Assembly: GCA_903884425.1 (NCBI GenBank)
Contig: CAISEP010000016.1
Span: 457,599 to 521,598, forward strand
From: an uncultured Caulobacterales bacterium
GTDB taxonomy: Bacteria; Pseudomonadota; Alphaproteobacteria; Caulobacterales; Caulobacteraceae
DNA: 64,000 bases
Direction: 5' to 3'
This document shows, piece after piece, positions 30,447 through 40,005 of the stretch. Position numbers and translations under genes: made by a program. A model generated the notes under the pieces. The model did no database searches, was not told the origin of the DNA, and worked only from the letters and a program-made list of their open reading frames with translations. Every line of letters starts with the position of its first letter. The first letter of the stretch is position 1.

Positions 30447-30717
30447 CCAGGGCCAGGCGCCAGGATCGGACCTCCACCGAGGCGAACACCCCCGCCTGGG
30501 CGTATGGATCGGCGGCGGCAAAGGCCCGGGCGGCGGCCAGGTCGTCCGCCTCGACGATGATCAGGGACCCCTCCGGCTGACCCTCGCCATCGAGGAAGGC
30601 CCCGCCCGCCCGGACCTGGCCCGTGCCCTCGGCATAGGCGAGGTGACGCTCCCGGGTGGCCAGGCGCAGGGGCAGGGCACCCGGCTTGTCGAGGCAGATG
30701 ATCGCGAACAGGGCCAT
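30433..30717 (-). CDS. YciI family protein
   Basis: 94-residue ferredoxin-like alpha/beta protein: MALFAIICLDKPGALPLRLATRERHLAYAEG contains the conserved R-x3-H-L-x-Y pattern with the histidine typical of YciI, and GSLIIVEADDLAAARAFAAADPYAQAGVF is the conserved DP(Y/F) block. Function is unknown in most bacteria. It lies 11 nt after gpsA, in the tsaD-gpsA-yciI run often seen opposite hemC in alphaproteobacteria. Confidence 0.92.
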   Translation of the reverse strand: MALFAIICLDKPGALPLRLATRERHLAYAEGTGQVRAGGAFLDGEGQPEGSLIIVEADDLAAARAFAAADPYAQAGVFASVEVRSWRLALGGLA

Positions 30718-30728
30718 GGGGCGTTCCT

Positions 30729-31721
30729 TCAGGACTCAGGACGGAGGGGACGGGACAGAAGGCCGCTGACGGCGTCCCGGGGCTGGATCTCCCCGGCCAG
30801 CAGGGCGGCGGTGGCCTCGCAGATCGGCATGTCGACGCCGAGCTTGCGGGCCAGGGCGCGGACGGCGGGGGCGGACGCCACCCCCTCCACCACGGACAGC
30901 TTGCCGGACAGGGCGTCGGCCAGGGACTGCCCCCGGCCCAGCGCCAGGCCGACGGACATGTTGCGGGACTGGGGAGAGGAGCAGGTCAGCACCAGATCCC
31001 CCAGGCCGCACAGACCCGCCAGGGTCTCCGCCCGGCCACCCAGGGCCACGCCCAGGCGGGTCATCTCGGCAAAGCCCCGAGTGATCAGGGCGGCATGGGC
31101 GCTGCGGCCGAGATCGAGCCCCTCCACCACCCCGCAGGCGATGGCCAGCACGTTCTTCACCGCACCCCCGGCCTCGGCCCCGATCATGTCGGTGCTGAGA
31201 TAGGGCCGGAAGCTCGGGGTGGCGAGCCGCCGCACGATGGCCTCGCCCAGCGCCACATCGCCGCAGGCCAGGGTCACCGCCGTCGGCTGGCGCCGGGCCA
31301 CCTCTGCGGCAAAGCTCGGGCCGGACAGGACCGCCAGGGGGGCACCGGGCACGGTTTCCCGGGCCACCTCGGTCATCAGCTTCAGGGACGACTGTTCCAC
31401 GCCCTTGGAACAAAGCACCAGCGGGGTCGGGGACGCGCCCAGGGCGGAAAGGGTCCCGCGGACATGCTGGGCCGGGGCCACCACCAGCAGCAGCTGCCGG
31501 TCGGCCAGGTCACCCAGCGCCCCGGTGGCGCGAATGGCGGGGTCGAGGGCCACGCCCGGCAGGAAGGGGGTGTTGCGGTGGCTGTGGTTGATCTCCGCCA
31601 CCACCTCCGCCTCCCGGGCGTGCAGCAGGACATCCACCCCGTCCCGGGCGCAGACCTGGGCCAGCGCCGTGCCCCAGGCCCCGGCACCGATGACCCCGAT
31701 CCGTTCGAAGCGCGCGCTCAT
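30729..31721 (-). CDS. gpsA: Glycerol-3-phosphate dehydrogenase [NAD(P)+]
   Basis: 330-residue enzyme making sn-glycerol-3-phosphate for phospholipids. N-terminal Rossmann motif [14 protein letters not shown], then [19 protein letters not shown], the catalytic-lysine region [16 protein letters not shown] and [16 protein letters not shown]. The ATG at 31721 overlaps the tsaD stop by 4 nt (ATGA), so the two are coupled; the frame open further upstream is antisense/out-of-frame to tsaD. Confidence 0.96.
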   Translation of the reverse strand: MSARFERIGVIGAGAWGTALAQVCARDGVDVLLHAREAEVVAEINHSHRNTPFLPGVALDPAIRATGALGDLADRQLLLVVAPAQHVRGTLSALGASPTPLVLCSKGVEQSSLKLMTEVARETVPGAPLAVLSGPSFAAEVARRQPTAVTLACGDVALGEAIVRRLATPSFRPYLSTDMIGAEAGGAVKNVLAIACGVVEGLDLGRSAHAALITRGFAEMTRLGVALGGRAETLAGLCGLGDLVLTCSSPQSRNMSVGLALGRGQSLADALSGKLSVVEGVASAPAVRALARKLGVDMPICEATAALLAGEIQPRDAVSGLLSRPLRPES

Positions 31722-32815
31722 GCCTTGGCTCCCTTTCGACCGGGCGTGTGCAGGGGGGCCCGCAGGGCCGCGTCCGTGTCCAGCGGCCAGCGGGGGCGGG
31801 CGGCCACCTCCAGCGGGTCCGTCAGCCCCAGGCGCAGCCGCTCCGCCCCCGCCAGGGCGATCATGGCCGCATTGTCCGTGCAGTATTTGAGGGGCGGGGC
31901 GACGAAGCCGAACCCGTGCCGGGCGGCCACCGCCGCCAGAGCGGCGCGCACGGCCCCGTTGGCCGCCACGCCACCGGCCACGGCCAGCAGGCGGCCCGCA
32001 TCGCCGAAGCGCTCCAGGTGCAGGGCCATGGCCCGCTCCGTCCGCTCCGCCAGCTGGCGGGCAATGGCCTGCTGCACGGCAGCCGCCAGGTCCGCCCGCT
32101 CCGCCTCGGTGGTCAGGCCGGCGGCCTGCCGCGCGGCCGCGGTCTTCAGCCCGGAAAAGGAGAAGTCGCATCCTGCCCGGCCCAGCAGCATCCGCGGCAG
32201 CGTGTACCGGGTCGCATCGCCGGTGGCCGCCAGCCGCTCCAGCGCCGGGCCGCCGGGATAGCCGAGGCCCAGGGTCATGGCGATCTTGTCGAAGGCCTCT
32301 CCCGCCGCGTCGTCGATGGTGGCCCCGAGCCTCGTGCAGCGGCCGATCCCCTCCACCGACAGCAGCTGGCAGTGCCCGCCGGACACCAGCAGCAGCAGAT
32401 AGGGATAGGGGGCGTCCTCCGTCAGCCGGGGGGACAGGGCATGGCCCTCCAGATGGTTGACGGCGATCAGGGGCAGGTTCCGGGCGAGCGCCACGGCCTT
32501 GCCGGCGGCCAGACCCACCATCACCCCGCCGATCAGGCCGGGACCGGCGGTGGCCGCCACCCCGGACAGGTCGGCAAAGTCCAGTCCGGCCTCGTCCAGG
32601 GCGGCGCGGATGACGGTGTCGATCACCTCCGCATGGGCCCGGGCGGCGATTTCCGGCACCACGCCGCCATAGGGCCTGTGCCGCTCGAACTGGGTGGCGA
32701 TGACCGAGGACAGCACCTCCGGCCGGTCCGCCAGGCGCACCACCGCCGCCGCCGTCTCGTCACAGCTGGTCTCGATGCCGAGGACGGTCAGAGGGGGGGA
32801 CGGGGTGTCGGACAT
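31718..32815 (-). CDS. tsaD: tRNA N6-adenosine threonylcarbamoyltransferase TsaD
   Basis: 365-residue ASKHA-fold enzyme that transfers threonylcarbamoyl to A37 of tRNA (t6A). Signatures: [15 protein letters not shown], iron-binding HLEGH with upstream [37 protein letters not shown] and [12 protein letters not shown]. The ATG at 32815 ([13 protein letters not shown]) was chosen from the conserved start; 47 non-conserved codons upstream remain open. It is divergent from hemC across ~110 nt and coupled to gpsA. Confidence 0.96.
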   Translation of the reverse strand: MSDTPSPPLTVLGIETSCDETAAAVVRLADRPEVLSSVIATQFERHRPYGGVVPEIAARAHAEVIDTVIRAALDEAGLDFADLSGVAATAGPGLIGGVMVGLAAGKAVALARNLPLIAVNHLEGHALSPRLTEDAPYPYLLLLVSGGHCQLLSVEGIGRCTRLGATIDDAAGEAFDKIAMTLGLGYPGGPALERLAATGDATRYTLPRMLLGRAGCDFSFSGLKTAAARQAAGLTTEAERADLAAAVQQAIARQLAERTERAMALHLERFGDAGRLLAVAGGVAANGAVRAALAAVAARHGFGFVAPPLKYCTDNAAMIALAGAERLRLGLTDPLEVAARPRWPLDTDAALRAPLHTPGRKGAKA

Positions 32816-32927
32816 GGCCTCCCGGCGGGACGGCAGGTGGCGCGGCGGGCACCCCTGCATTGAAAAGCGGCCCCGTCTCCGGTAGCCGTGACGGTCAGAA
32901 CCCTCAGGTAACGGTCCCGCCCCCACG

Positions 32928-33893
32928 ATGCAACACAGCGCCACACCCATCCGCATCGGGGCCCGCGGGTCGCGCCTGTCCCAGGTCCAGGCCCGCTACA
33001 TCCAGGCGGAGGTTACCCGGCTCCTGGGGGCCGATCCCGCCGACGCGGACCGGGTGGCCCCGGTGGTCTTCATCACTACCACCGGAGACCGGATCCAGGA
33101 CCGCCGCCTGCTGGAGATCGGCGGCAAGGCCCTGTTCACCAAGGAGATCGAGGAGGCCCTGCTGGACCACCGCATCGATCTCGCCGTCCACTGCCTGAAG
33201 GACATGCCCGCGGTCTCGCCCCCCGGCCTGGGCATCGCCGCCTATCCGGAGCGGGAGGACCCCAGGGACGCCTTCATCTCCACCGTCGCCACCCGGATCG
33301 AGGACCTGCCCCAGGGGGCCAGGCTTGGCACCGCCAGCCTGCGGCGACAGGCCCAGGCCCTGTTCCGTCGCCCGGACCTGTCCCTGCAGTTGCTCCGCGG
33401 CAATGTGGACACCCGTCTCGCCCGGCTGGACGAGGGCTTTGCCGAGGGCATCGTGCTGGCCTATGCGGGGCTGAAGCGCCTGGGCATGGCCGACCGGGTG
33501 GCCGGGCTGATCGATCCGATGGAGGCCCCGCCCGCGCCGGGCCAGGGCTGCCTGACCCTGCAGACCCGCACCGCCGACCTCGACCATCCGGTGATACGGG
33601 CCCTGAACCACCCGCCGACCGAGCTCTGCGTGGCGGCGGAGCGGGGCGCGCTGGAGGCGCTGGAAGGTTCCTGCAAGACCGCCGTCGGAGCCCATGCCGT
33701 TCAGGCCGGTGGCACCCTGTCCCTGGTGGTGGAAGGCCTCGCCGCCGACGGCTCCCAGCGCTGGAGGCGGCAGGGGTCGATCCCCGCGGCCGCGGTCACC
33801 GCCGATGCCATCGATCAGGCCGGTCGTCTCGGCCGGGAGCTGGGCGAGATCGTCCGGCAGGAGGGCGGCGACGCCCTGACCCCGCCGGCGTGA
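32928..33893 (+). CDS. hemC: Porphobilinogen deaminase (hydroxymethylbilane synthase)
   Basis: 321 residues; builds hydroxymethylbilane from four porphobilinogens. Visible motifs: [21 protein letters not shown] with the catalytic [41 protein letters not shown], and the dipyrromethane-attachment cysteine in [11 protein letters not shown]. Complete. First gene of hemC-hemD-mitofilin-hemY, overlapping hemD by 4 nt (GTGA). Confidence 0.96.
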   Translation: MQHSATPIRIGARGSRLSQVQARYIQAEVTRLLGADPADADRVAPVVFITTTGDRIQDRRLLEIGGKALFTKEIEEALLDHRIDLAVHCLKDMPAVSPPGLGIAAYPEREDPRDAFISTVATRIEDLPQGARLGTASLRRQAQALFRRPDLSLQLLRGNVDTRLARLDEGFAEGIVLAYAGLKRLGMADRVAGLIDPMEAPPAPGQGCLTLQTRTADLDHPVIRALNHPPTELCVAAERGALEALEGSCKTAVGAHAVQAGGTLSLVVEGLAADGSQRWRRQGSIPAAAVTADAIDQAGRLGRELGEIVRQEGGDALTPPA

Positions 33894-34663
33894 GCCACGA
33901 CCCGCCCCCGTCCCGGAGCCATGCCCCGTCCCTGGAGGACGGAGCGCCGCGGGTCTGGGTGACGCGGGCCCTGCCCGGGGCACAGGCCACCGCCGCGCGT
34001 CTGGCCGCCGCGGGCGTTGCTCCGGTGGTGGCCCCGCTGATCGCCACCATCCCCTTGCCGGGGTCCGGCGACCTCCTCGCGACCCATGACGCCCTGGTCT
34101 TCACCAGCGCCGCCGCCGTGCGGGAGGTGGCCCGGCGGACGCCGGACCGCACCCATCCCGTCTATGCCGTGGGAGAGGCCACCGCCCGGGCCGCCCGGTC
34201 CGCGGGCTGGACCGTGGCCGCCGATGCGGACGGGTCCGTGGCCGATCTGGGTCCGATTCTGGCCGACGCGCCCAGCGGCCTGCGCCTTCTGCACCCCTGT
34301 GCCGCCGTGACCGCCGGGGACCTGTCCGCTGCAGGCCGTCCGGTCACCGCCTGGCCCGTCTATCGCACCGACCCCGCGGCCGAGGGATGGGAGGGTGCCC
34401 TGGCCGACCTGCGGGCCGGGCATCTGGCCGGGGTGCTGGTCCAGTCCCCCAGCGCAGCCACGGCCCTGGCCCTGCGGCTGGGCGGAGCACCGGTTCCTGC
34501 CTCTGTCACGCTCTTTGCCCTGTCGCCCGCCTGCGCCGCCCCCCTCGCCGGATGCGGATTCGGAGAAATTGCGCATCCCCCGTTCCCCCGGGAGGCCGCA
34601 TTGCTTAAGGTCGTCACAGACACCCTGGTCGGCGCGCCTCCTGCGGCCCCCGACCGCCACTGA
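33890..34663 (+). CDS. hemD: Uroporphyrinogen-III synthase
   Basis: 257 residues; cyclises and inverts ring D of hydroxymethylbilane. This family is poorly conserved, but RVWVTRALPGAQATAARLAAAGV at the start, LVFTSAAAVREVAR, PVYAVGEATARAARSAGW and GVLVQSPSAATAL follow the HemD pattern, and position after hemC confirms it. GTG start overlapping the hemC stop. Confidence 0.9.
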   Translation: MSHDPPPSRSHAPSLEDGAPRVWVTRALPGAQATAARLAAAGVAPVVAPLIATIPLPGSGDLLATHDALVFTSAAAVREVARRTPDRTHPVYAVGEATARAARSAGWTVAADADGSVADLGPILADAPSGLRLLHPCAAVTAGDLSAAGRPVTAWPVYRTDPAAEGWEGALADLRAGHLAGVLVQSPSAATALALRLGGAPVPASVTLFALSPACAAPLAGCGFGEIAHPPFPREAALLKVVTDTLVGAPPAAPDRH

Positions 34664-34673
34664 CCGGTTGCCC

Positions 34674-35531
34674 ATGACCCTTGCCAGCGACCCCGCCGAC
34701 CGTACCCCCAACCGCCGCCCCGGCCGCAGCGGCGTGCTGACGCCGGTGGTCTGGATGTGGCTGGTCTCCTGCGCCGTCTGCATTGTCGGCGGAGCCGTGG
34801 TGGGCCTCTATGGTGCCCGGCTGTTCCCGGTGGCACCGCCCGCCGCCGCCGTGCCCGGCATCGCCCGCCCGACCCCGCCGGACGCGGTGCCGACGACCCC
34901 GGTGGCCGCCGCGCCCGCGCCCGCGCCCCCCGCAGCGGCAGAGACCGCGGCGCTGGCCTCCCGCATCGACCGGCTGGAGGCGGACCACCGGGCCGTCACC
35001 GCCGCCGCCGCCGCGGCGCTGGCCACCGCCAGCCTGTCCCAGGCCTCCGAAACCGGCCGGCCCTTCGTGGCGGAGCTGAACACCGTGGCCCGGATCGTGC
35101 CGGACTCCGGCGACCTGACGGCCCTGCGCCCTCTGGCCGAGCGTGGCGTGCCCACCCGGGAGGTGCTGGTGGCGGAATTTCCGGAAATGGCCCGCCAGGC
35201 CAGCTTCGCCGCCAAGACCCCGGCGGAGGGGGCGGGCCTGCTCACCCGCCTGAACCACGCCCTGTCCGCCCTGTTCACCCTGCGCCAGACCAACCGCCTG
35301 ACCGGCTCCGACCCCGACGCCATCCTGGCCCGGGCGGAGCGCAAGGTGAATGACGGCGACCTGGACGGGGCGATCCGCGAGATCCAGTCCCTGCCCTCCA
35401 ACGGTCCCGCCGCCGCCAAGGTGTGGGTGGACCGGGCCCGCAGCCGGGCGGACCTGCAGCGCCAGATCGCCGCCATCCGCCTGAAGGTGCTGCGCAATCT
35501 CGCCGCCGTCGATCGGGAGGCAGGGCTTTGA
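34674..35531 (+). CDS. Mitofilin (Mic60)-family inner membrane protein
   Basis: 285 residues: a cytoplasmic start, one membrane helix (~26-48, VVWMWLVSCAVCIVGGAVVGLYG), a Pro/Ala-rich linker, a short coiled-coil-like stretch (~83-120) and a conserved helical C-terminus (LNHALSALFTLRQTNRLTGSDPDAILARAERKVNDGDLDGAIREIQSLP) that resembles the mitofilin signature. Mic60 homologues lie between hemD and hemY in alphaproteobacteria and shape membrane invaginations. It is shorter than typical bacterial members, mostly through loss of coiled coil. Its stop overlaps the hemY TTG start. Confidence 0.8.
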   Translation: MTLASDPADRTPNRRPGRSGVLTPVVWMWLVSCAVCIVGGAVVGLYGARLFPVAPPAAAVPGIARPTPPDAVPTTPVAAAPAPAPPAAAETAALASRIDRLEADHRAVTAAAAAALATASLSQASETGRPFVAELNTVARIVPDSGDLTALRPLAERGVPTREVLVAEFPEMARQASFAAKTPAEGAGLLTRLNHALSALFTLRQTNRLTGSDPDAILARAERKVNDGDLDGAIREIQSLPSNGPAAAKVWVDRARSRADLQRQIAAIRLKVLRNLAAVDREAGL

Positions 35532-37033
35532 TCCGCACCCTTCTCGTCCTTCTGGCGGTGGCCTTCATCACCGCCGTGGCCATTGCCGCCACGGGGGATG
35601 CGGGCTCGGCCAGCGTCACCTGGCTCGGCTGGCGGATCGACACCACCGCATCCGCCGCCCTCGTCACCGTGGTCTTCGGGGCCCTGGTGGCGACCCTGAT
35701 CTGGCAGCTGCTCCTGTGGTTCCTGGCGGCACCGGCCCGCGCCGCCCGCGCCCGGGCCGAGACCCGCCGCCGGGAAGGGGCCGAGAGCCTGGCCCGGGGC
35801 TTCGTCGCCGTGGCCGCCGGGGCCGGCACCGACGCCCGGCGCCTGGCCCAGAAGGCCGCCGACTATATTGACGACCAGCCGGCCCTGGTGCGTGTCCTGG
35901 CCGCCTCGGCCGCGGAAGCGGCGGGGGACGAGGCCGCCGCCATGGCCGCCTACAACGCCATGCTGGGCTTTCCTGAGTTGCGCCTCGCCGGGCACCGGGG
36001 CCTGATGCTGCAGGCCCAGCGCCGCGGCGATGCCGGGGACGCCGTGCGCCATGCGGAGGCCGCCTACGGTCTCACCAAGACCGCCCGCTGGGCCTGGCGG
36101 GCCCTGCTGGAAGCCCGTCTGGCGGCGGGGGACTGGGATGCCGCCCTGTCCCTGGCCAAGGACGCCCTGGACCGCAAGATCGTCTCCCCCGCCTCTGCGG
36201 AGCGGGCGCGGGCGGCGCTGCTGGCGGCATCGGCCGCGCGGCGGGAGCTGTCCTCCGACCCCAAGGCGCTGGAAGAGGCGCTGGACCTCGCCGGACAGGC
36301 GGCCAAGCTGCGCCCGGACTTCACCCCCGGCGTGCTCACCGCCGCCCGGCGTCTGGCAGCGGACGGTCGCGCCGCCCGCGCCGCCCAGCTGATCGAGCAG
36401 GCCTGGAAGGTGCGTCCGCACCCGGGGCTCGCCATGGCCTGGCGGGACCTGAACACCGCCGAGACCCCTCGGGAACGGGCGCGGCGCCTGACGCAGCTGG
36501 CGGACATGAACCCCGACCATCACGAGAGCCGCATCCTGCTGGTGGAACAGGCCCTGCTGGCCGGGGACGTCCTGCAGGCCCGCAAGGCGGCGGAACGTCT
36601 GGACCATCCGCAGGCCAGCGCCCGGGTCTGCGGCCTGATGGCCCGGCTGGCCATGGCCGCCCACGACACCGACGAGGCCCGGGGCTGGATCACCCGCGCC
36701 GCCGCGGCCCCCGTGGAACCGGACTGGAGCGACATCGACCCCGAAGGTCGGGCCTTTGCCTATGGCTCCGGCGACTGGAGCCGACTGGTCTCGCAATATG
36801 CCGAGACCGGGGAGCTGATCCATCCCCGTCTGGAGCGCGGAGAGCGGGTGTTGACCGAGCTGCCGGACCTGCCGGTGGCCTATACCGCCTCCACCCCCTT
36901 CTTCGCTGCGGACCGGGCGGGCGCGCTTGCCCCGCTGATCCCCGACGATCCGGGCCCGGAGGAGGATGCCGCGGCCCTGAGCGCGCCGCGTCCGCCTCCG
37001 TCGCCGGGCCGTCGCCGCCGTACGGTCCGCTGA
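35528..37033 (+). CDS. hemY: HemY-like TPR inner-membrane protein
   Basis: 501 residues: two N-terminal membrane helices (~4-22 and ~42-66, ASAALVTVVFGALVATLIWQLLLWFL), then the HemY_N pattern (ARAETRRREGAESLARGFVAVAAG) and TPR-like helical repeats to ~430, ending in a Pro/Arg-rich tail. Despite the name it is not protoporphyrinogen oxidase; its role in heme synthesis is unresolved. The TTG start at 35528 overlaps the preceding stop (TTGA), consistent with coupling. Last gene of the hem operon; tRNA-Thr follows 104 nt later. Confidence 0.9.
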   Translation: MIRTLLVLLAVAFITAVAIAATGDAGSASVTWLGWRIDTTASAALVTVVFGALVATLIWQLLLWFLAAPARAARARAETRRREGAESLARGFVAVAAGAGTDARRLAQKAADYIDDQPALVRVLAASAAEAAGDEAAAMAAYNAMLGFPELRLAGHRGLMLQAQRRGDAGDAVRHAEAAYGLTKTARWAWRALLEARLAAGDWDAALSLAKDALDRKIVSPASAERARAALLAASAARRELSSDPKALEEALDLAGQAAKLRPDFTPGVLTAARRLAADGRAARAAQLIEQAWKVRPHPGLAMAWRDLNTAETPRERARRLTQLADMNPDHHESRILLVEQALLAGDVLQARKAAERLDHPQASARVCGLMARLAMAAHDTDEARGWITRAAAAPVEPDWSDIDPEGRAFAYGSGDWSRLVSQYAETGELIHPRLERGERVLTELPDLPVAYTASTPFFAADRAGALAPLIPDDPGPEEDAAALSAPRPPPSPGRRRRTVR

Positions 37034-37136
37034 GCCCGCGCGCCGGGTCGGCACCGCAGAAGCAAAGGCTTGGCAATTCGGCCGCGCGAGGCTAAACACC
37101 GCGCCACCGTCGCTCCGTCCGGAGCGCCGGTTCCGG

Positions 37137-37212
37137 GCCGCCTTAGCTCAGCCGGTAGAGCACCGCATTCGTAATGCGGGGGTCGCGTGTTCGAGTCACG
37201 CAGGCGGCACCA
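37137..37212 (+). tRNA. tRNA-Thr (anticodon CGT)
   Basis: Cloverleaf: acceptor GCCGCCT (37137-37143) pairs with AGGCGGC (37202-37208), D arm GCTCAGCCGGTAGAGC, anticodon stem CCGCA/TGCGG with loop TTCGTAA (anticodon CGT), T arm CGTG-TTCGAGT-CACG. Discriminator A and an encoded CCA (37210-37212). 76 nt. Confidence 0.97.
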
Positions 37213-37220
37213 CTTTTCCC

Positions 37221-37751
37221 TCAGCCTTGCCCGGCCAGCCCGCGCTTCTGGAGCGAGAGGGACAGGTAGCTGACGGTCTTCGTGCCCGCGTGGATGCGGG
37301 CCTCCCCCACCGTCTCGAAGCCGAAGGCCGCGTGGAAGGCGTCCGAGCCGGGATTGGGCGGCACCTTGTTCACCTCGCAGACGAGCCGGGTGTGCCCGTC
37401 ACGGCGGCATCGGTCGATCAAGGCCCGGTAGAGCTGCCCGGCGATCCCGCGGCCCCGCGCGTCGGACGCCACCACGATCCGGTCCACATAGACGAACCGG
37501 TCATATCGCTCCCGGAACCAGCGGAAATTGACCCCCGCATGGTCCGCATCCTGATCGAGGCTGAGGAGGAAGGCCTGCCCCTCGCCCACCTGCGCGGCGA
37601 AATAGGCCTGGCCGAGCAGACGCTGCAGCCCCGCCGCGTCCAGCCATGACAGCTCGGTCTCGTGGGCGTTGTTAAGCGCGAGCAGGGATGCGGCCAGGGG
37701 ATCCGGGCACGGGGACGGAACGGGGAGGATTCCGATGGGGCCGGTGTCCAT
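37221..37751 (-). CDS. GNAT family N-acetyltransferase
   Basis: 176 residues. The acetyl-CoA-binding motif A reads VYVDRIVVASDARGRGIAGQLYRALIDRC, i.e. R-G-x-G-I-A. Near the start, LALNNAHETELSWLDAAGLQRLLGQA is typical of a subfamily of uncharacterised alphaproteobacterial acetyltransferases. Substrate unknown. The ATG at 37751 has an AGGGGG 6 nt upstream; another ATG at 37784 (MVHEPRPQG) is possible. It is divergent from the DUF1993 gene. Confidence 0.88.
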   Translation of the reverse strand: MDTGPIGILPVPSPCPDPLAASLLALNNAHETELSWLDAAGLQRLLGQAYFAAQVGEGQAFLLSLDQDADHAGVNFRWFRERYDRFVYVDRIVVASDARGRGIAGQLYRALIDRCRRDGHTRLVCEVNKVPPNPGSDAFHAAFGFETVGEARIHAGTKTVSYLSLSLQKRGLAGQG

Positions 37752-37920
37752 GTCTGCCCCCTGGGGTCGCGGTTCGTGGACCATGGTATCGATGGGGCCG
37801 CCGACGGCGCAAGGGTGGCGGAGGGAGATCGCGTCCCGACCGATTTGCAGATGCCCGGGCGGCCGAAGCGTGGCATTCAGGGCGCTCCAAGCTTCACCCC
37901 TCCGACGAGAGCCGTCTCCC

Positions 37921-38427
37921 ATGCCCCTGACAATGCACGCCATCTCCGTTCCCGTGTTCGTTCGTGCCCTGAAGGCCCTGGACGCGCTCCTGACCAGGGG
38001 CGAGGAAAGCGCCGCGGCCCGGGGCTTCGACCCCGCCGTGCTGCTGAATTCCCGGCTGGCCCCGGACATGTTCCCCCTGACCCGGCAGGTGCAGATTGCC
38101 AGCGACGGGGCCAAGGGCGGCGCGGCCCGGCTGGCGGGTCAGACCCCGCCCGTCTTTCCGGACACCGAAACCACCTTTGCCGAACTGCACGAGCGGATTG
38201 CCAAGACCATCGCCTGGCTGGAAGGTCTCGACCCGGCGGCCTTCGATGGGGACCCGGACGCGGCCCTGGTGCTGAGCCTCGGCGGGCAGGAGTTTTCCTT
38301 CACCCGCCAGTCCTTCCTGTTCGCCTTCGTCCTGCCCAACATGTATTTCCATGTGAGCGCCGCCTACAACATCCTGCGACACAACGGCGTGGCCGTGGGC
38401 AAGCGGGACTTCCTGGGTGGTCTCTAG
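37921..38427 (+). CDS. DUF1993 family protein
   Basis: 168 residues, all-helical DinB-like fold: MHAISVPVFVRALKALDALLTRGEE, LLNSRLAPDMFPLTRQVQIASDGAKGGAARLAG, TFAELHERIAKTIAWL, QEFSFTRQSFLFAFVLPNMYFHVSAAYNILRHNGVAVGKRDFLG. The C-terminal PNMYFHVSxAYxILRHNGVxxGKxDFLG block is diagnostic for DUF1993 (PF09351). Function unknown. An ATG 4 codons later could also start it. Confidence 0.92.
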   Translation: MPLTMHAISVPVFVRALKALDALLTRGEESAAARGFDPAVLLNSRLAPDMFPLTRQVQIASDGAKGGAARLAGQTPPVFPDTETTFAELHERIAKTIAWLEGLDPAAFDGDPDAALVLSLGGQEFSFTRQSFLFAFVLPNMYFHVSAAYNILRHNGVAVGKRDFLGGL

Positions 38428-38465
38428 GGGCGGTCTCTAGGGGCGGTCTCCAGCCGCTCTCCGGC

Positions 38466-39836
38466 TCAGGCGGGTTCCTTCAGACCTGCCCGGGCCGGGA
38501 CGGGCAGGGGGTTGCCGGCCCGCCGGGCCCGCAGCTCCCCCGCCTTCAGCTCCTTCTGCAGGTCGCGGACATAGAGGTTGAAGTCCACCTGGATCGTGTG
38601 CCGGGGGGAGTTGTAGTAATGGCCCAGGTGGGCCGTCTCGTCCGCCGCTGTGATCCGGTCCATCTCCGCCGCGTCGGGCAGGGCATAGCGTCCCGTCAGA
38701 TAGGCCGCCGCGAGCTTGGTCTGCTGCTCGGCGAAGTTGACCAGGGTCGGCAGGGGCTGGGCCAGCCCCATGTAGAACAGGTTCGGCACCCCTGAGCGCA
38801 TCATCCGCTTGAACAGCGGCAGGCGGTGGTCGGCGTCGGGCTGCAGCTTCGGGTCGGTCAGGAACGGGAAGCTGATCCTGTAGCCCGTGGCATAGATGAT
38901 CACGTCCACGTCCAGCACGCTGTCATCCTCGAAGCGCACCTGGCGACCCTCCAGGGCCTTGATGTTCGGCTTGAAGCTGATGTCGCCGCAGCCGGCCCGG
39001 GTCAGGAACTCGCCGGAGACGGAGGGATGCGCCTCCAGGGGCTCGTGGTCGGGCCTGGGCAGGCCGTAGTCCTCCATCCGGCCGACGGCGCTCTTGATCT
39101 TGCGCCGGGCGAGCGCCACGCCGAGCGAGCGGGGCATCCAGGCGGGCATCACCGCCTTGTCCGCGACCCGGCCGTCCATGTACTTGGGCAGCACCCAGAC
39201 CCCCCGTCGGGCGGAGACCACCAGCTTGCCCGCGATGGGCCGCTGGGCCAGTTCCGAGGCCACGTCCATGGCCGAATTGCCCATGCCGACGACCACCACG
39301 GTCTTGCCCCGCACGTCCACCGGATCGAAGGGGGTGCGATAGCTGTGCACATGGAAGGCGGTCCCGTCGAAATGCCCGGGATAGTCGGGGATGCGCGGGT
39401 CCCAGTGGTGGCCGTTGCAGATGAACAGCACGTCGTAGGTCCGGGTCACCCCCGTGGACAGGGTCACCTGCCACAGACCGTCGGCATCCCGCTCCGCCCG
39501 GGTCACCTCGGTGTTGAAGGTGATCATCGGGCGCAGGCCGAAATGGTCCACATAGTCCCGGAAATACTGCTGCAGCTGGCTGTGATGTGGAAAGTCCGGC
39601 CAGTCCGACGGGACCGGAAAGTCCTCGAAGGCCAGCCGCCATTTCGACGTGTCGATGTGGAGGCTCTGGTAGCAGGCGGACCGGCCGTTGGGGTTCTTGT
39701 AGTACCAGTTTCCGCCGACATCGTCGGACAGCTCGAAGCAGTCGAAGGGCACGCCCTCGTCCTTCAGCCGCTTGGCGGTGGTGAAGCCCGAACATCCGGT
39801 GCCGATGATGCAGGCGCGGGGCAGGGTGGCGGCCAT
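38466..39836 (-). CDS. Flavin-containing monooxygenase
   Basis: 456 residues. FAD-binding GxGxxG in CIIGTGCSGFT (12-17), a second Rossmann motif VVVVGMGNSAMDVA for NADPH, an FMO-type FxGxxxHxxx(Y) motif (FDGTAFHVHSYRTP) between them, and ATGY near the C-terminus (VIIYATGYRISFPFL). These indicate an N- or S-oxygenating class B monooxygenase; substrate unknown. The ATG at 39836 is chosen because the open frame upstream is unconserved. It is divergent from the GH1 gene. Confidence 0.92.
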   Translation of the reverse strand: MAATLPRACIIGTGCSGFTTAKRLKDEGVPFDCFELSDDVGGNWYYKNPNGRSACYQSLHIDTSKWRLAFEDFPVPSDWPDFPHHSQLQQYFRDYVDHFGLRPMITFNTEVTRAERDADGLWQVTLSTGVTRTYDVLFICNGHHWDPRIPDYPGHFDGTAFHVHSYRTPFDPVDVRGKTVVVVGMGNSAMDVASELAQRPIAGKLVVSARRGVWVLPKYMDGRVADKAVMPAWMPRSLGVALARRKIKSAVGRMEDYGLPRPDHEPLEAHPSVSGEFLTRAGCGDISFKPNIKALEGRQVRFEDDSVLDVDVIIYATGYRISFPFLTDPKLQPDADHRLPLFKRMMRSGVPNLFYMGLAQPLPTLVNFAEQQTKLAAAYLTGRYALPDAAEMDRITAADETAHLGHYYNSPRHTIQVDFNLYVRDLQKELKAGELRARRAGNPLPVPARAGLKEPA

Positions 39837-40005
39837 CGATCTGGTCTCCCGGAGGGTGTTTCGGCCAAGTCTGCGCCAGCCCCGTCCGGTCGCCAAGCCT
39901 GACCCAGCGTCAGGGCGCGGCACCGCCCCCTTGCCATCGGCCAGGACCGGGAGAACACTGCGGCCACGCCCGACAGAGGCGAAGCTTGAGGGAGTGCGCA
40001 CGGCC

